From Alisma plantago-aquatica (Eukaryota; Streptophyta; Magnoliopsida; Alismatales; Alismataceae): a stretch of DNA of 64,000 bases. Below are positions 35,680 through 44,506 of this stretch, piece by piece. Made by a program: the position numbers and the translations under genes. Each line of letters opens with the position of its first letter. Within the stretch, counting starts at the first letter, position 1. The stretch lies in the NCBI GenBank assembly GCA_963693085.1, contig OY856414.1:263156001-263220000 (forward strand), read 5' to 3'. Below the pieces are notes generated by a model. It had not been told where the DNA came from, did not search any database, and saw only the letters and a list, made by a program, of their open reading frames with translations.

Positions 35680-37167
35680 TGACACGCTAAAACCGTGCAT
35701 AGAAACGCAAGTGCACGCGTCGAGTAATATAGGCCTATGTGAGGCCCGAGTCAAACTCAGGGAGACATAGTCTCAGTGACTACTACTATCTATGGTGTGA
35801 TCATCTAATCCGATTACAAGGTTGAATTTGAGCTTGAACAAAATAAAAGAAAAATAATAGAAAATTAAAAATAGTTGATTCGAATGAGATGAATTCTTTA
35901 GGGTTACCGATTTCACCACGGGGTCTCGCCGTATCTTATTTCTACCGAATTAATATAAATTCCTACACCTACACTGGATAGAAAGCACGTAGTCAGAAGT
36001 GCCCGCTTCCGTGGTGTAATTCACTACCTAGATCTAAGCCAATTCCATGTCTGTAGTAATTTATCTCTTAGTCTAGGTGCATTATCAAAAATTCTGGGTT
36101 CTTTCCACTGACCGTACGTTTCCTTTTCCAAGGAACGCATAGGAAAGTGTATAAGTTATGGTTTTCTAACCTTTAATCCTCCTTATGGAGTAATTATCAG
36201 TCTGTAATCTTATCGATGGTGATCAAGCAATGATAGGTCATTCAAATCCACACTTATATATCCAGGAATAAAGAGAAATTTATGCTAATTCATGTAAAAA
36301 AGTTAATACAACAATTCCCCGGGCTACTCCCGGGTCCTAAGGAAAGAAGGGGTTTATCCATGTATGGTTTTCAGTTGCAGATACATAGAGAGAGAGAAGA
36401 AAAATGTGGGAAACATGAAGGAAGTTCATGTAACCCCTAGAGAGAAGGTGTCCCAGATGATCCTCCTCGAGAAATGCATGTTTTGCAGTCTTTTGGCAGC
36501 AAAATCATCCGTCGGAGGTGCTCGGATCTCCTGGTTGGCATTCTTCAGCTCCTTTCTTCTCTCTCTCTTATCTCTAGCCATCATGCGGTGCAACCTGATG
36601 ATCCCCTTAGGTCTGGCTGTCCTCCTTTTTGTCCTAGGTCACTTACGATACCACATAACATGGACCATTGGATCAGGACGCTCAGATCAGATTGCTGAAA
36701 TCTGACAAAGTTGGTGGCACCGACCTGGGTGTCAGTGGCACTAACAACATCAGGATTGCGATATTGTTGTGGTAAAGTTGATACCACTGACTCTAAATGT
36801 CGATGGCACCGAGCTGGTACGCATTCTTGCTCTACCTCTCTGATTCTCTCTCGGTGGCATCGACTGTTGTAGTTGGTGGCACTGACTACTTCTGGTCATC
36901 TATGGCTCGGTCCTTGAGGCTATCTTGGTGGCACCGACCTGGGTGTCAGTGGCACTGACTCCTCATGTACTTGAAAAATCCTAAAAATCCATAGAGACAA
37001 TGTATGAGGCTGAGGAATGTATAAAATACTAAAAATATGATAAAATGAGCACAGTTTGATACATACAAAATATACAAGCCAATAATAATGATTTATGAAA
37101 ATATGATCAACTAATTGACTAACAAATGCTTAAAATGAATATAAAATAGGCTTGTAAAAATGACTCA
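35680..37167 (-). repeat. Athila copy B 5' LTR (right end approximate)
   Basis: The left boundary TGACACGCTAAAACC lies six bases from the primer site, giving an LTR end ...GCGTGTCA on the minus strand. The right boundary is set at TGACTCA (37161-37167) because copia integrase sequence starts just beyond it. There is no second LTR to compare with. The palindrome array at 36705-36965 falls within it, in the U3 position. Confidence 0.55.
36705..36965. repeat. Palindrome array in Athila copy B LTR U3
   Basis: About eight GTTGGTGGCACCGAC / GTCAGTGGCACTGAC units occur in 260 bp. One exact arrangement (GGTGGCACCGAC, CTGGGT, GTCAGTGGCAC) occurs twice, at about 36711 and 36931. Confidence 0.8.
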
Positions 37168-37174
37168 AAACCTA

Positions 37175-39235
37175 TACATCGATCTCTATAGATAAGAAAG
37201 ATACATGACACAACTTATCATCCATTCATTTTCCTTTAGAACATGTTCTTATACTTTTCACCCAAATATGCTCAGATAACATAGGATGCATCTTTGTGTG
37301 TCCATACTTGTTCAGGTATCTCAAACCTCAAAGAAATCAATGGAAATCAACTAATTAAATAGCAGATAGTCATCACTACATCACTGTAGAATGACTTTGG
37401 CAATTGTGGAGTCTTTAATATGCATCTGACTTTATCTAATATGGTAGATTTCATCCTATCAGATGTACCATTGTGATGTGGTGTATCGAGCTTTTTCCTC
37501 TCATGTTTCCTATCGTTCTACACGTAGTATTCTTGGAAATCCCCGGAGGTGTACTCTTCCCCATTGTCCATGTGGAAACGATTCGGCTTTTTTTTTCTCC
37601 GGTTCTACCTTGGCATGAAAATTGTAAAAATGTTGAGACTCAATCCTTGGTCTTTAGCAAGTAGACCCACACATTCCTAGATGCATCATTAATGAATGTA
37701 ACAAAATACCTATTGCCACTCAATGAAGCCACCTCAAATGGACCATATACATCTGAATCAACCAACTATAAAACTTTTCTTTAAAGAAGATAACTAATCT
37801 TTTCCTTTTTGACATGAATCAATGAGATCAAATTGGTATCCTTGCCACAAGGAATCAATCTATTCTTTGATAGAATCTACATGCCCTTCTCACTCATGTG
37901 TCCTAGTCATTTGTGTCATAGATATTTCTAATAATCCTCCACTGTATGTATACCACCGCCTTGATCACTTTAAGTTGAGTCTTGTACAATGTCGGATACA
38001 ATTTGCCTTGTACAATTACCAAAGACCCATTTTGATTGCCATCGCCAAAGTCTAGATGACATCCTTCTCTATCAAAGAAAGAACCAGATATCAAATTATG
38101 CCACAAATCTGGAACATGACAAACATCCTTTAGTGTGAGTGTGCAACTGACACCTGTCTAGATACAAATGTCTCCAATCCCAATAATTTTAGAGAAGCTA
38201 GAATTTCCCATAGTCACCCTCCTAAAGTCTCCCTTCCTGTATAAAGTGAAGAACTCCTTACTCTATGAAGCATGATAAGAAGCTACAGTGTCCACCACCC
38301 ACTCATAATCATCCTCGTCAAAATGCAAACACTGCTCATGGATTGTTAAGACCACATTGTCTTTGTCATCCCTATAATATGAAATTGTCATTGTAGAGTT
38401 CTCATCTTCATCCTTATTGTATTTGGATTTAGACCCATGCTTCTTTATTCAAACCTTGTAGTTCTTTTTAAAATGACCTAGATTCCCATAATGGAAGCAC
38501 CCTATAATCTTTGACTTTGATATACCATGGGCATTCGTGCACTCTTGGAACTCACTGTAGCTCTAAGATCTTGTAGGGTCTCCCGCTCTATCAGTGCCCC
38601 TTCTTTCCTTGAAGTGCACATGTAATACGTTTTTTCATGAAGCCCGTCGTCCAGTCTCGTCATTCATTAGATTTCTCTTCACCTTATCAAGTGTCAACTT
38701 TTTCTTCCTATGTGGATTTAGTGATTGTCACTATGAGAGCCTACCAACTATCATGTAATGATCCCAGAAGAAGTTGTGCCTAGAGTTCATCATCAAGAAT
38801 TATTTACATGGACCCCAGTTGATTTATAAGGCTTTAGAATTCATTCATGTGATCGATGACTCTTGTATAGTCTCGGTACTTCACATTCACCAACTTATTG
38901 CTGAAGAAATCTTTATTTATGTTAGTCTTCAATTCATCTGAATTCTTGTGCTTTTTCTATAGATCTTTGCCAGTGATCTCATCTAAGATGTCGTGGAACA
39001 CAAAAATATCAAGGTATTTTCACACTATTCCCATGTATTCTAATTTAGTTTCTTCCAATCTGCATCATATCTCCTTGATTAGTGTCCCTCTATCTAATCA
39101 TACAAATCCTTACAATATAGAATCCAACTTGGATTTCTAGATTTTCTAATTTATACTCATCAACTTAACCATCATTGCATCATCATCCTTCTTAATCTGG
39201 ATCTACATCTGCCCAACCTACACTCTGATACTACT
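37175..39235 (-). pseudogene. Ty1/copia gag-pol fragment (gag, protease, N-half of integrase)
   Basis: Minus strand from 39150: a UBN2-like gag (LVNVKYRDYTRVIDHMNEF, LDDELQAQLLLGSLHDS). A zinc knuckle near 38505 reads CFHYGNLGHFKKNY, with two Cys replaced by Tyr. The protease reads DDYEWVVDTVASYHAS near 38300. The pre-integrase domain reads LKDVCHVPDLWHNLISGSFF. The integrase core has PFEVASL-like and NRYFVTF-like blocks, then RFHMDNGEEYTSGDFQEYYV, TPHHNGTSDRMKSTI and FEIPEQVWTHKDASYV. The fragment stops at about 37175, where the Athila LTR begins. Many stops are present. RT and RNase H are absent. Confidence 0.85.
39222..39233 (-). other. Degenerate copia primer-binding site
   Basis: Minus strand reads TAGTATCAGAGT, ten of twelve bases matching the initiator tRNA-Met site TGGTATCAGAGC. 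Confidence 0.6.
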
Positions 39236-39817
39236 TGTTAATTTATTTGGAAAATATAAGCATGTATATTATGCAACCACAATGCAACCAATGAGGAATT
39301 GTATGTGGAAGCATTATCGACAAGTATGTACACCCAAGAAAATACTACAAGCAAATAGAGGAAAAAATACCCGATCTAACATGAAAAACCCTCACAATTT
39401 GTGATGTAAAAACCATGGGGCCAACTGACAGAAAAATCTACTAAGAAGCAAAGATATAATTTTTCTTGTTAGGTTTTGACCCCAAAACTGAAGTAATACA
39501 AACAGAAGGATATATAATAAAATACCATTGTAGAGAGAGATACCTACAATCTACCACCATAGAATTTCCCAAGAAGATACCCTTATTCACAAAGTGCACA
39601 GTGGTAGATGGTATGAAGAAGAAGAATCAGATGCCTTGGCATTCTTTCTGCACTTCTTTTCATCTTCCCTTTCTTTTTTTTCCTCCTTTATTTCTTTACC
39701 TTTCCTCCCTTCTCACAGTGAACATAAGATGTATGTTTTGTGTATTGGAAATTGGAAGTTCTAACAATTCCAATTCAATGTATGTGTTGCTTGGCTTCTT
39801 TTGCAAACTATGTGCAT

Positions 39818-39818
<1 letters not shown>
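39236..39818 (-). repeat. Probable copia 5' LTR (right end approximate)
   Basis: Starts TGTTAATTTATTTGG next to the degenerate primer site. The right limit (CTATGTGCA before a TA repeat) is a guess, since no second LTR is present. Confidence 0.45.
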
Positions 39819-39822
<4 letters not shown>

Positions 39823-39863
<41 letters not shown>

Positions 39864-39935
39864 TTATTTATTTATTTATTTATTTATATATTTATATATT
39901 TATATTTATATATTTATATTTATATTTATATATAT
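39823..39935. repeat. (TA)n, (TTTA)n compound microsatellite
   Basis: TA units run to about 39859. TTTA units and TATATTTA variants follow. A MITE-like element sits directly at its right end. Confidence 0.95.
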
Positions 39936-40325
39936 AGTCAGGCTAGAATACACTTGAGTGTATTCAGAGCATAATACACTCAAGTAGCTTTTCATGATAT
40001 AATATTTTTTTCAAAAATATAATCCTTTGATCTTCTTAAAAATCTTGTGAATATCTCATACACAAAATTTGAGCACATTTGGACATTTATAGGTCATGTT
40101 ATAAAGATCGCAAAAATTATGCATTTCAAATTAGTTTCGCGCATCAATTTTGTTACCCTTAGATGAGTGACTTACACTCATCCAAATGGGCTCAAAATTT
40201 GTATGTATACTAGTTATAGTATTATGGTGGAGATCAATGGTTTATATTTTACAAAAAATAGTATTTATTTGCAAACACACTTGAGTGTATTCGTGCGATC
40301 TGTACACTCGAGTGCATTCTAGCCT

Positions 40326-40329
<4 letters not shown>
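39936..40329. mobile_element. MITE-like element with inverted ends
   Basis: The left end AGTCAGGCTAGAATACAC and right end (reverse complement) AGTCAGGCTAGAATGCAC agree at 17 of 18 positions. Flanking DNA is TATA on both sides, compatible with a TA-type target. Inside each end, palindromic CACTTGAGTG / CACTCGAGTG motifs recur (39951, 39981, 40279, 40304). The element is 394 bp and has no coding capacity. The superfamily is not clear; a TA target would suit a Tc1/mariner-type MITE, but the TIR is not one I recognise. Confidence 0.7.

Positions 40330-40382
<53 letters not shown>
40330..40382. repeat. (TA)n(GA)n microsatellite
   Basis: TA units run to about 40357, then GA units to 40382. Confidence 0.95.
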
Positions 40383-40386
<4 letters not shown>

Positions 40387-40436
40387 GAAGTCATTTTCTA
40401 GATCTATCACACTTTAGTGTGCCGCTGGTCTCCAGA

Positions 40437-40527
40437 GATTCCTAATTCTCATCACCAGAACCTGGTACGAGATCTTTACATCTAGCAGTCTGACCAGGAT
40501 CTAGTACCTCCATGACCTGCTCAACAC
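40437..40527 (-). pseudogene. Exon-like segment, left arm of an inverted repeat
   Basis: On the minus strand an open stretch reads SVEQVMEVLDPGQTARCKDL then VPGSGDEN and a stop. The frame is open upstream to a TAG at about 40560. Beyond that TAG it is open again and contains MVRRLIVSLIAIRLLLTEST. A second copy on the plus strand (40990-41030 joined to 48324-48372) has about 85-90% identity and an exon-like donor site. I do not recognise the protein. It may be a fragment of a host gene duplicated in inverted orientation. Confidence 0.4.
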
Positions 40528-40989
40528 TCTCGAAGTAGCAAGTAGTATTATGTGCTCTCTACGCTGCACTCTGACCGCATGTAGTACTCTCTGTCAGCAA
40601 TAATCGTATGGCTATGAGACTCACAATTAGGCGTCGCACCATTTCTACAAATCGAGCAAAGTGAGAGGTACAAATCGACCGTCAGGGAGAGGGACGACGG
40701 AAAAATGAATGAAGCGTCATTGTACCGGGATCATGGGCCCCTCTGATGTCTCTGACTCAAGGAGAAAAATCCTTAAAAGATCCAAAAGCATTCTTTAGGT
40801 TAGGTGTACCTACCGCGCGCAGGTTGCTTCCAATCCCAATTGGTACAAAAAATGTCCAAAAAGTAAATGAAAAGAGTAATAAGAAGTGAAAAGGACAGAG
40901 ACACTTCCCAACCAGAAAGAAACTCTGGAGGACATCAGAGTTGAAAAGGTCGGTATTCATCCTGTGCTTTTCTTTTCTGATAAGGCCAA

Positions 40990-41030
40990 GAGAGTGTTGA
41001 GCAGGCCATGGATGTACTAGATCCTGGTTA
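40990..41030 (+). pseudogene. Exon-like segment, right arm, first part
   Basis: GAGAGTGTTGAGCAGG onward repeats the left arm inverted. It follows a pyrimidine-rich stretch and TGATAAG (40978-40984), an acceptor-like context. It is cut at GGTTA by the SIRE-like element. Removing the element and one GGTTA gives a frame with an in-frame TAG where the left arm has CAG (Gln). Confidence 0.4.
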
Positions 41031-41373
41031 TGTTGGCTAAATGGACATCTATAAAATCCCTTTTGTTTTGATTATGACAAACATTTCATTCTTATTTATC
41101 TAACGAGCTATTTGAGTGTGCAGGATTATGGTGAATGACGAAGCAACTAGGGAGATCATAAGTCTATAGTTTTATTTTCATGCAATGTAATCACTATTGT
41201 AAAAACTTGTACAATTATATAATGTACAAGTACCTAGATTGCATGTAAATCAAGCATTGGATCTTCCCTAGCTACACACCATAGTTAGACAAGTCATCCC
41301 TTCCAATAGGATCACATTATGCACACTCATGCACACACTTAGTATCTTAATTGATAGATTGAAACAGAGTCAA

Positions 41374-41566
41374 TCTCGGTCGACACACTCCTCGACCGAG
41401 ACACTCTCGGTCGACAACCTTATCGACCGAGAATGACCTAAAGTAGCCGTTAGACTTAGCAAATGAGTTAGTTGGCAGTTGGAAGTGAACGTTGCACTCA
41501 GAGAGCCTGTCGGTCGAGAAAAGCTCGACCGAGTAGGTGTCTCGGTCGACCATCTGTCGACCGAGA
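41374..41566. promoter_or_regulatory. Four-hairpin cluster in SIRE-like U3 (GGTCGACC type)
   Basis: Perfect stems: TCTCGGTCGA with TCGACCGAGA, loop 8 (41374-41401); the same stem, loop 8 (41405-41432); CGGTCGAG with CTCGACCG, loop 5 (41511-41531); TCTCGGTCGAC with GTCGACCGAGA, loop 5 (41540-41566). The cluster lies 140-330 bases upstream of the TATA box. It is repeated in the 3' LTR at 47254-47446. Confidence 0.9.
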
Positions 41567-41702
41567 CGGTCTCTGACAGAATCTGCAGAGTTAAAGCAAT
41601 TAGCCGTTGTAAAAACGACCAATCTATTCCTAACGGCTAATTGAGCACTTGGAACCCCCTAGAAACTATCTAGAAGGTCCTTAAGCATACTTAGGCTATC
41701 CC

Positions 41703-41710
41703 TATAAATA
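41703..41710 (+). promoter_or_regulatory. TATA box of SIRE-like LTR
   Basis: CCTATAAATAGG context; transcription would begin at about 41735. The copy in the 3' LTR is at 47583-47590. Confidence 0.75.
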
Positions 41711-42440
41711 GGACAAGCTATAGGACACTAGAATTCACCTTGCTACACTTGAGAATTCTTTCTAAGCACTTTTGAGCAATCTTTTACAAGCAATTGAGCA
41801 CTGTGATCACTTGGCCATATTCCATCTAGCTCAAGCTCGTCCTATAGGCTAGATTTTCCTAACCCTAGCATCCACAAGTCTATTACCTTGGCTAGGAAAA
41901 TCCATACGCTTGATATAGGCAATTCAAGCCTTGAGCTTAAAAGGATAAGTTGTACTTTCTTATTTTCCTTCTTGTTCCTTGTAATATTTGTACTCTTCGT
42001 TGCTACTCCAGGGAGGAGGCTGCATATAGGAAGAGGGTGAAGCTCTTCATGTGAAGAGGAGGACTTTGGACTACTTCAGAAGGCTATCTTGACGGGAAGC
42101 TACTTCGGGAGGGAGGCTACTTCAAGGGGGAGCTTGAAGTTACTCCAAGGAAGGCTGCTTCAAGGTTGGCAAGATTACTTCTAGGTGAAGGCTGTCCAAA
42201 GGGTGTTTAGAGAGTGTTGTAATTTTATGTAACATCCTTGAAAGGTAATAAAATTCAATACTTTCAAAATCCCGGTTGGGTAAGCAACCGGGTAGTGGAC
42301 TGACTCCTTAGTATTTGCTAAGGTGGAACCACTCTAAACACCTGTGTCTCTCTTCTTATCTTTTACTTTGGTTGTTTGAGTTTAAATTGTTTTAAATTAT
42401 CATAAAACTCTATTCACCCCCCCTCTAGAGGTTTTTCAAT

Positions 42441-42452
42441 TGGTATCAGAGC
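42441..42452 (+). other. SIRE-like primer-binding site, tRNA-iMet type
   Basis: TGGTATCAGAGC lies two bases after the LTR end (CA-AT-TGG). Confidence 0.97.
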
Positions 42453-42525
42453 AGGCTTCAAGGAGCCCTAACAAGGTCTTGAAGTAATAAAGGGAGGAGG
42501 TGACTACAACCACAAGAAAAGGAGC

Positions 42526-43449
42526 ATGGACCAAAGTTCGACAAGTTGCAATTGGTGCTTGGGAACAAAGCACTCTACATCTAAATGTCCATGGAGGTCA
42601 AAGAAAAGAGATGCACATAAAGAATGCTTCGTTGCTACAATAAGTGAGGAAGAAGAAGAAGAGGTAAGTTTGCTTGATTTACCCAAGGAGGAGTTAGTTG
42701 CTATTATCGAAGAAACACATAACAAATATGTTGAATACAAAAAGAAATTAAAGAAATCAAATAAAGAAAATGATGATCTAAATGCTAGACTTCTTGAACT
42801 TACATCCGAAAATGATGATTTATATGCTAAATTGAATACTCTTGGTTTTGAAAAAGATAGCATTATGACTGACAATCGTACTTTGAAATCATCTCTGAGT
42901 AATAGTGAAGTGAAAATTTTCACTCTAGAGACTAACTATGATCTTCTATGTCAAGAAAAGACTGAATTACTTGCAAAATTAAATGATATTCAAAAACAAC
43001 CTATATTGTGCACCCATGTAGATTATGACAATATAGTGAAAGAAAGAAATATGTTATCATCCAATCTAGATCAAGCAAAGTTAGATATCAAGAAAAGAAT
43101 GGATGAGATCGTTAAGTTGCAACAACAAGTTAGCAAGTTAAGCAACAATGGAATCCTTGATAATATACTAGAAAATTCCTATCATCAAATAGGGAGAAGA
43201 GGACTAGGTTATAAGCCTAATGAGAAATCCCATCAACCTAGAAGGACACAAGCGAGTCAATTTGCTTATATACCTAAAGGCACAAAAATGTATATACCCA
43301 AGGATAACCTAAATCAAAACCATAGAAAAAGGCTTGAGGTTGATACAATTTGTTGTCATTATTGCTCACGCCTTGGACATTATTCTTTCTCGTGCCCATA
43401 CAAGAAAAAGAATGTCGAGATGGTATGGGTTCCAAAAACCCCAAATTAA
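42526..43449 (+). CDS. Gag-derived protein with two zinc knuckles and a coiled coil, 307 aa
   Basis: An intact ORF 74 bases after the primer site. Residues 8-22 form a CX2CX4HX4C knuckle (CNWCLGTKHSTSKC). Residues 40-48 are acidic. Residues 50-210 are a long Lys/Glu/Leu heptad-like coiled coil (ELLAKLNDIQ, DEIVKLQQQVSKLS). Residues 275-292 form a second knuckle (CCHYCSRLGHYSFSC). A basic tail ends WVPKTPN. This is the C-terminal half of SIRE-type gag. The N-terminal UBN2 capsid part is missing, since the ORF begins at the first knuckle. It likely binds element RNA and may join particles built by full-length gag. Where protease would normally follow there is a stop. The ORF is intact in a young element, so the loss is probably inherited. 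Confidence 0.9.
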   Translation: MDQSSTSCNWCLGTKHSTSKCPWRSKKRDAHKECFVATISEEEEEEVSLLDLPKEELVAIIEETHNKYVEYKKKLKKSNKENDDLNARLLELTSENDDLYAKLNTLGFEKDSIMTDNRTLKSSLSNSEVKIFTLETNYDLLCQEKTELLAKLNDIQKQPILCTHVDYDNIVKERNMLSSNLDQAKLDIKKRMDEIVKLQQQVSKLSNNGILDNILENSYHQIGRRGLGYKPNEKSHQPRRTQASQFAYIPKGTKMYIPKDNLNQNHRKRLEVDTICCHYCSRLGHYSFSCPYKKKNVEMVWVPKTPN

Positions 43450-44077
43450 ATAGGTTCGACTAAGTTGAGATATGACCATAAACCTTAATTTGTATATTCT
43501 TATGTCTTTCTCAACTTAACATTTAGGGATAACAAAATCTTTGCATTATATGTGAAAATTATTCTTGAAAGATTTTATTTAATCATTCTTTTCAGAAATT
43601 CTTGCAATAAATAAAATGTTTCAAACAAATTTTTTTTTATGCTTTTACATTTTAGTCTCTCCAAAGAAATCTTAAATTCATAAATGGATATTATTCTTGA
43701 ATATGCTTCACCATATTTGATGTCCTTATTAAGCTCTCATAATTAGTACACCTTAATGAGTCTCAAGCTATCTGCAGAACTTATATTTCGCATATAAATG
43801 ATTCATACTGGAAACCTGCAAAATATGCCTCTTGGTTAAAATAAAATTTGACCAAGGGGCACTATGGTCGTAATCATGGGCGACCTAAAATAAACTTTGA
43901 TAAAAACTGTTTATTTGAACATTATTTTAGCATATTTTTAAATTAAAACGTCAAATCATTTGTGGTAATCAGAAGCCTTAAATATTATTACTCCCTTGGA
44001 ATATACATATGCTCTACAAAAATTGTTCTATGATTTGCATTAAGATTCAGCAAAAACAATTGAACTCAGAAAGTTAG
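43450..44077 (+). other. SIRE-like internal region without gene
   Basis: AT-rich, with no frame or domain. This is the place where about 4 kb of pol would be in an autonomous relative. Confidence 0.7.
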
Positions 44078-44345
44078 TCGGTCGACGAGTGCTCGACCGA
44101 GAACCACTCGGTCAGCCCGTCTCACTCGACCGATAAAATCTAAACAGACTCAGTCTCAGACAAACTGTCGGTCGATGAGTGCTCGACCGAGACAATGTCG
44201 GTCGACAAGCGCTCGACCGAGAAATAGCCGTTGGATATGACCGTTGCGACCCGACCGTTATGACCGTTTTCTTTACCGTTGGAGGACCAAGTGGCGCGTC
44301 TGCAACTCGACCGTTGCGGACGCTCGGTCGACGAGCCGTCGACCG
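44078..44345. promoter_or_regulatory. Second GGTCGACC hairpin cluster, upstream of ORF2
   Basis: Hairpins: TCGGTCGA with TCGACCGA, loop 7 (44078-44100); the same, loop 7 (44168-44190); the same, loop 7 (44198-44220); CGGTCGAC with GTCGACCG, loop 5 (44325-44345). Between them ACCGTT recurs about five times (44239-44315). A TATAAATAA box follows at 44364. The layout copies that of the LTR U3. Confidence 0.85.
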
Positions 44346-44363
44346 ACCGGGTCGCTGGAATTC

Positions 44364-44372
44364 TATAAATAA
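44364..44372 (+). promoter_or_regulatory. Internal TATA box before ORF2
   Basis: TATAAATAA, 19 bases after the last hairpin and 135 bases before the ORF2 start codon. It suggests that ORF2 is transcribed from its own promoter. Confidence 0.6.
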
Positions 44373-44506
44373 GTGTAAAAACGAGCCACTTACTCACACT
44401 TGCATTTCCTTGCTTCCATAGTCCATCTCTAGTGCAATTTCGTGCAATCCTTCAGCACTCATACTCTCAAAACTTCCTTGCTTCTTCTCCACTCTCAAGA
44501 AACACA

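Larger units (their letters stand above)
28757..37167 (-). mobile_element. Athila copy B, nearly full but 3'-truncated, minus strand
   Basis: Order on the minus strand: LTR (37167-35680), tRNA-Asp type primer site, gag, protease, RT, RNase H, integrase, conserved GGGAGGCAACCC motif, palindromic spacer, ORF-1 remnant. The 3' LTR is missing because the element is cut at about 28757 by a Tekay-like fragment. It is a plant Ty3/gypsy lineage without chromodomain. The reading frames are long but interrupted. The RT active site has lost one Asp, so the copy is not autonomous. Confidence 0.85.
41031..42438 (+). repeat. SIRE-like 5' LTR
   Basis: Starts TGTTGGCTAAATGG and ends GGTTTTTCA. U3 holds four hairpins (41374-41566) and a TATAAATA box at 41703. 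A possible polyadenylation signal AATAAAATTC lies at 42247-42256. Confidence 0.95.

Noticed and set aside
41374..41566. Possible CRISPR-like spaced repeat array
   Set aside because: Units are palindromes with 5-8 base loops in a plant LTR, with no regular spacers.
41347..41622. Minus-strand frame of 91 codons present in both LTRs (also 47227-47502)
   Set aside because: Its peptide is mostly translated hairpin repeats, and its presence in both LTRs follows from their identity.
42504..42923. Minus-strand open frame of 139 codons, Ser/Phe/Leu rich
   Set aside because: Antisense shadow of the gag-derived ORF at 42526-43449.
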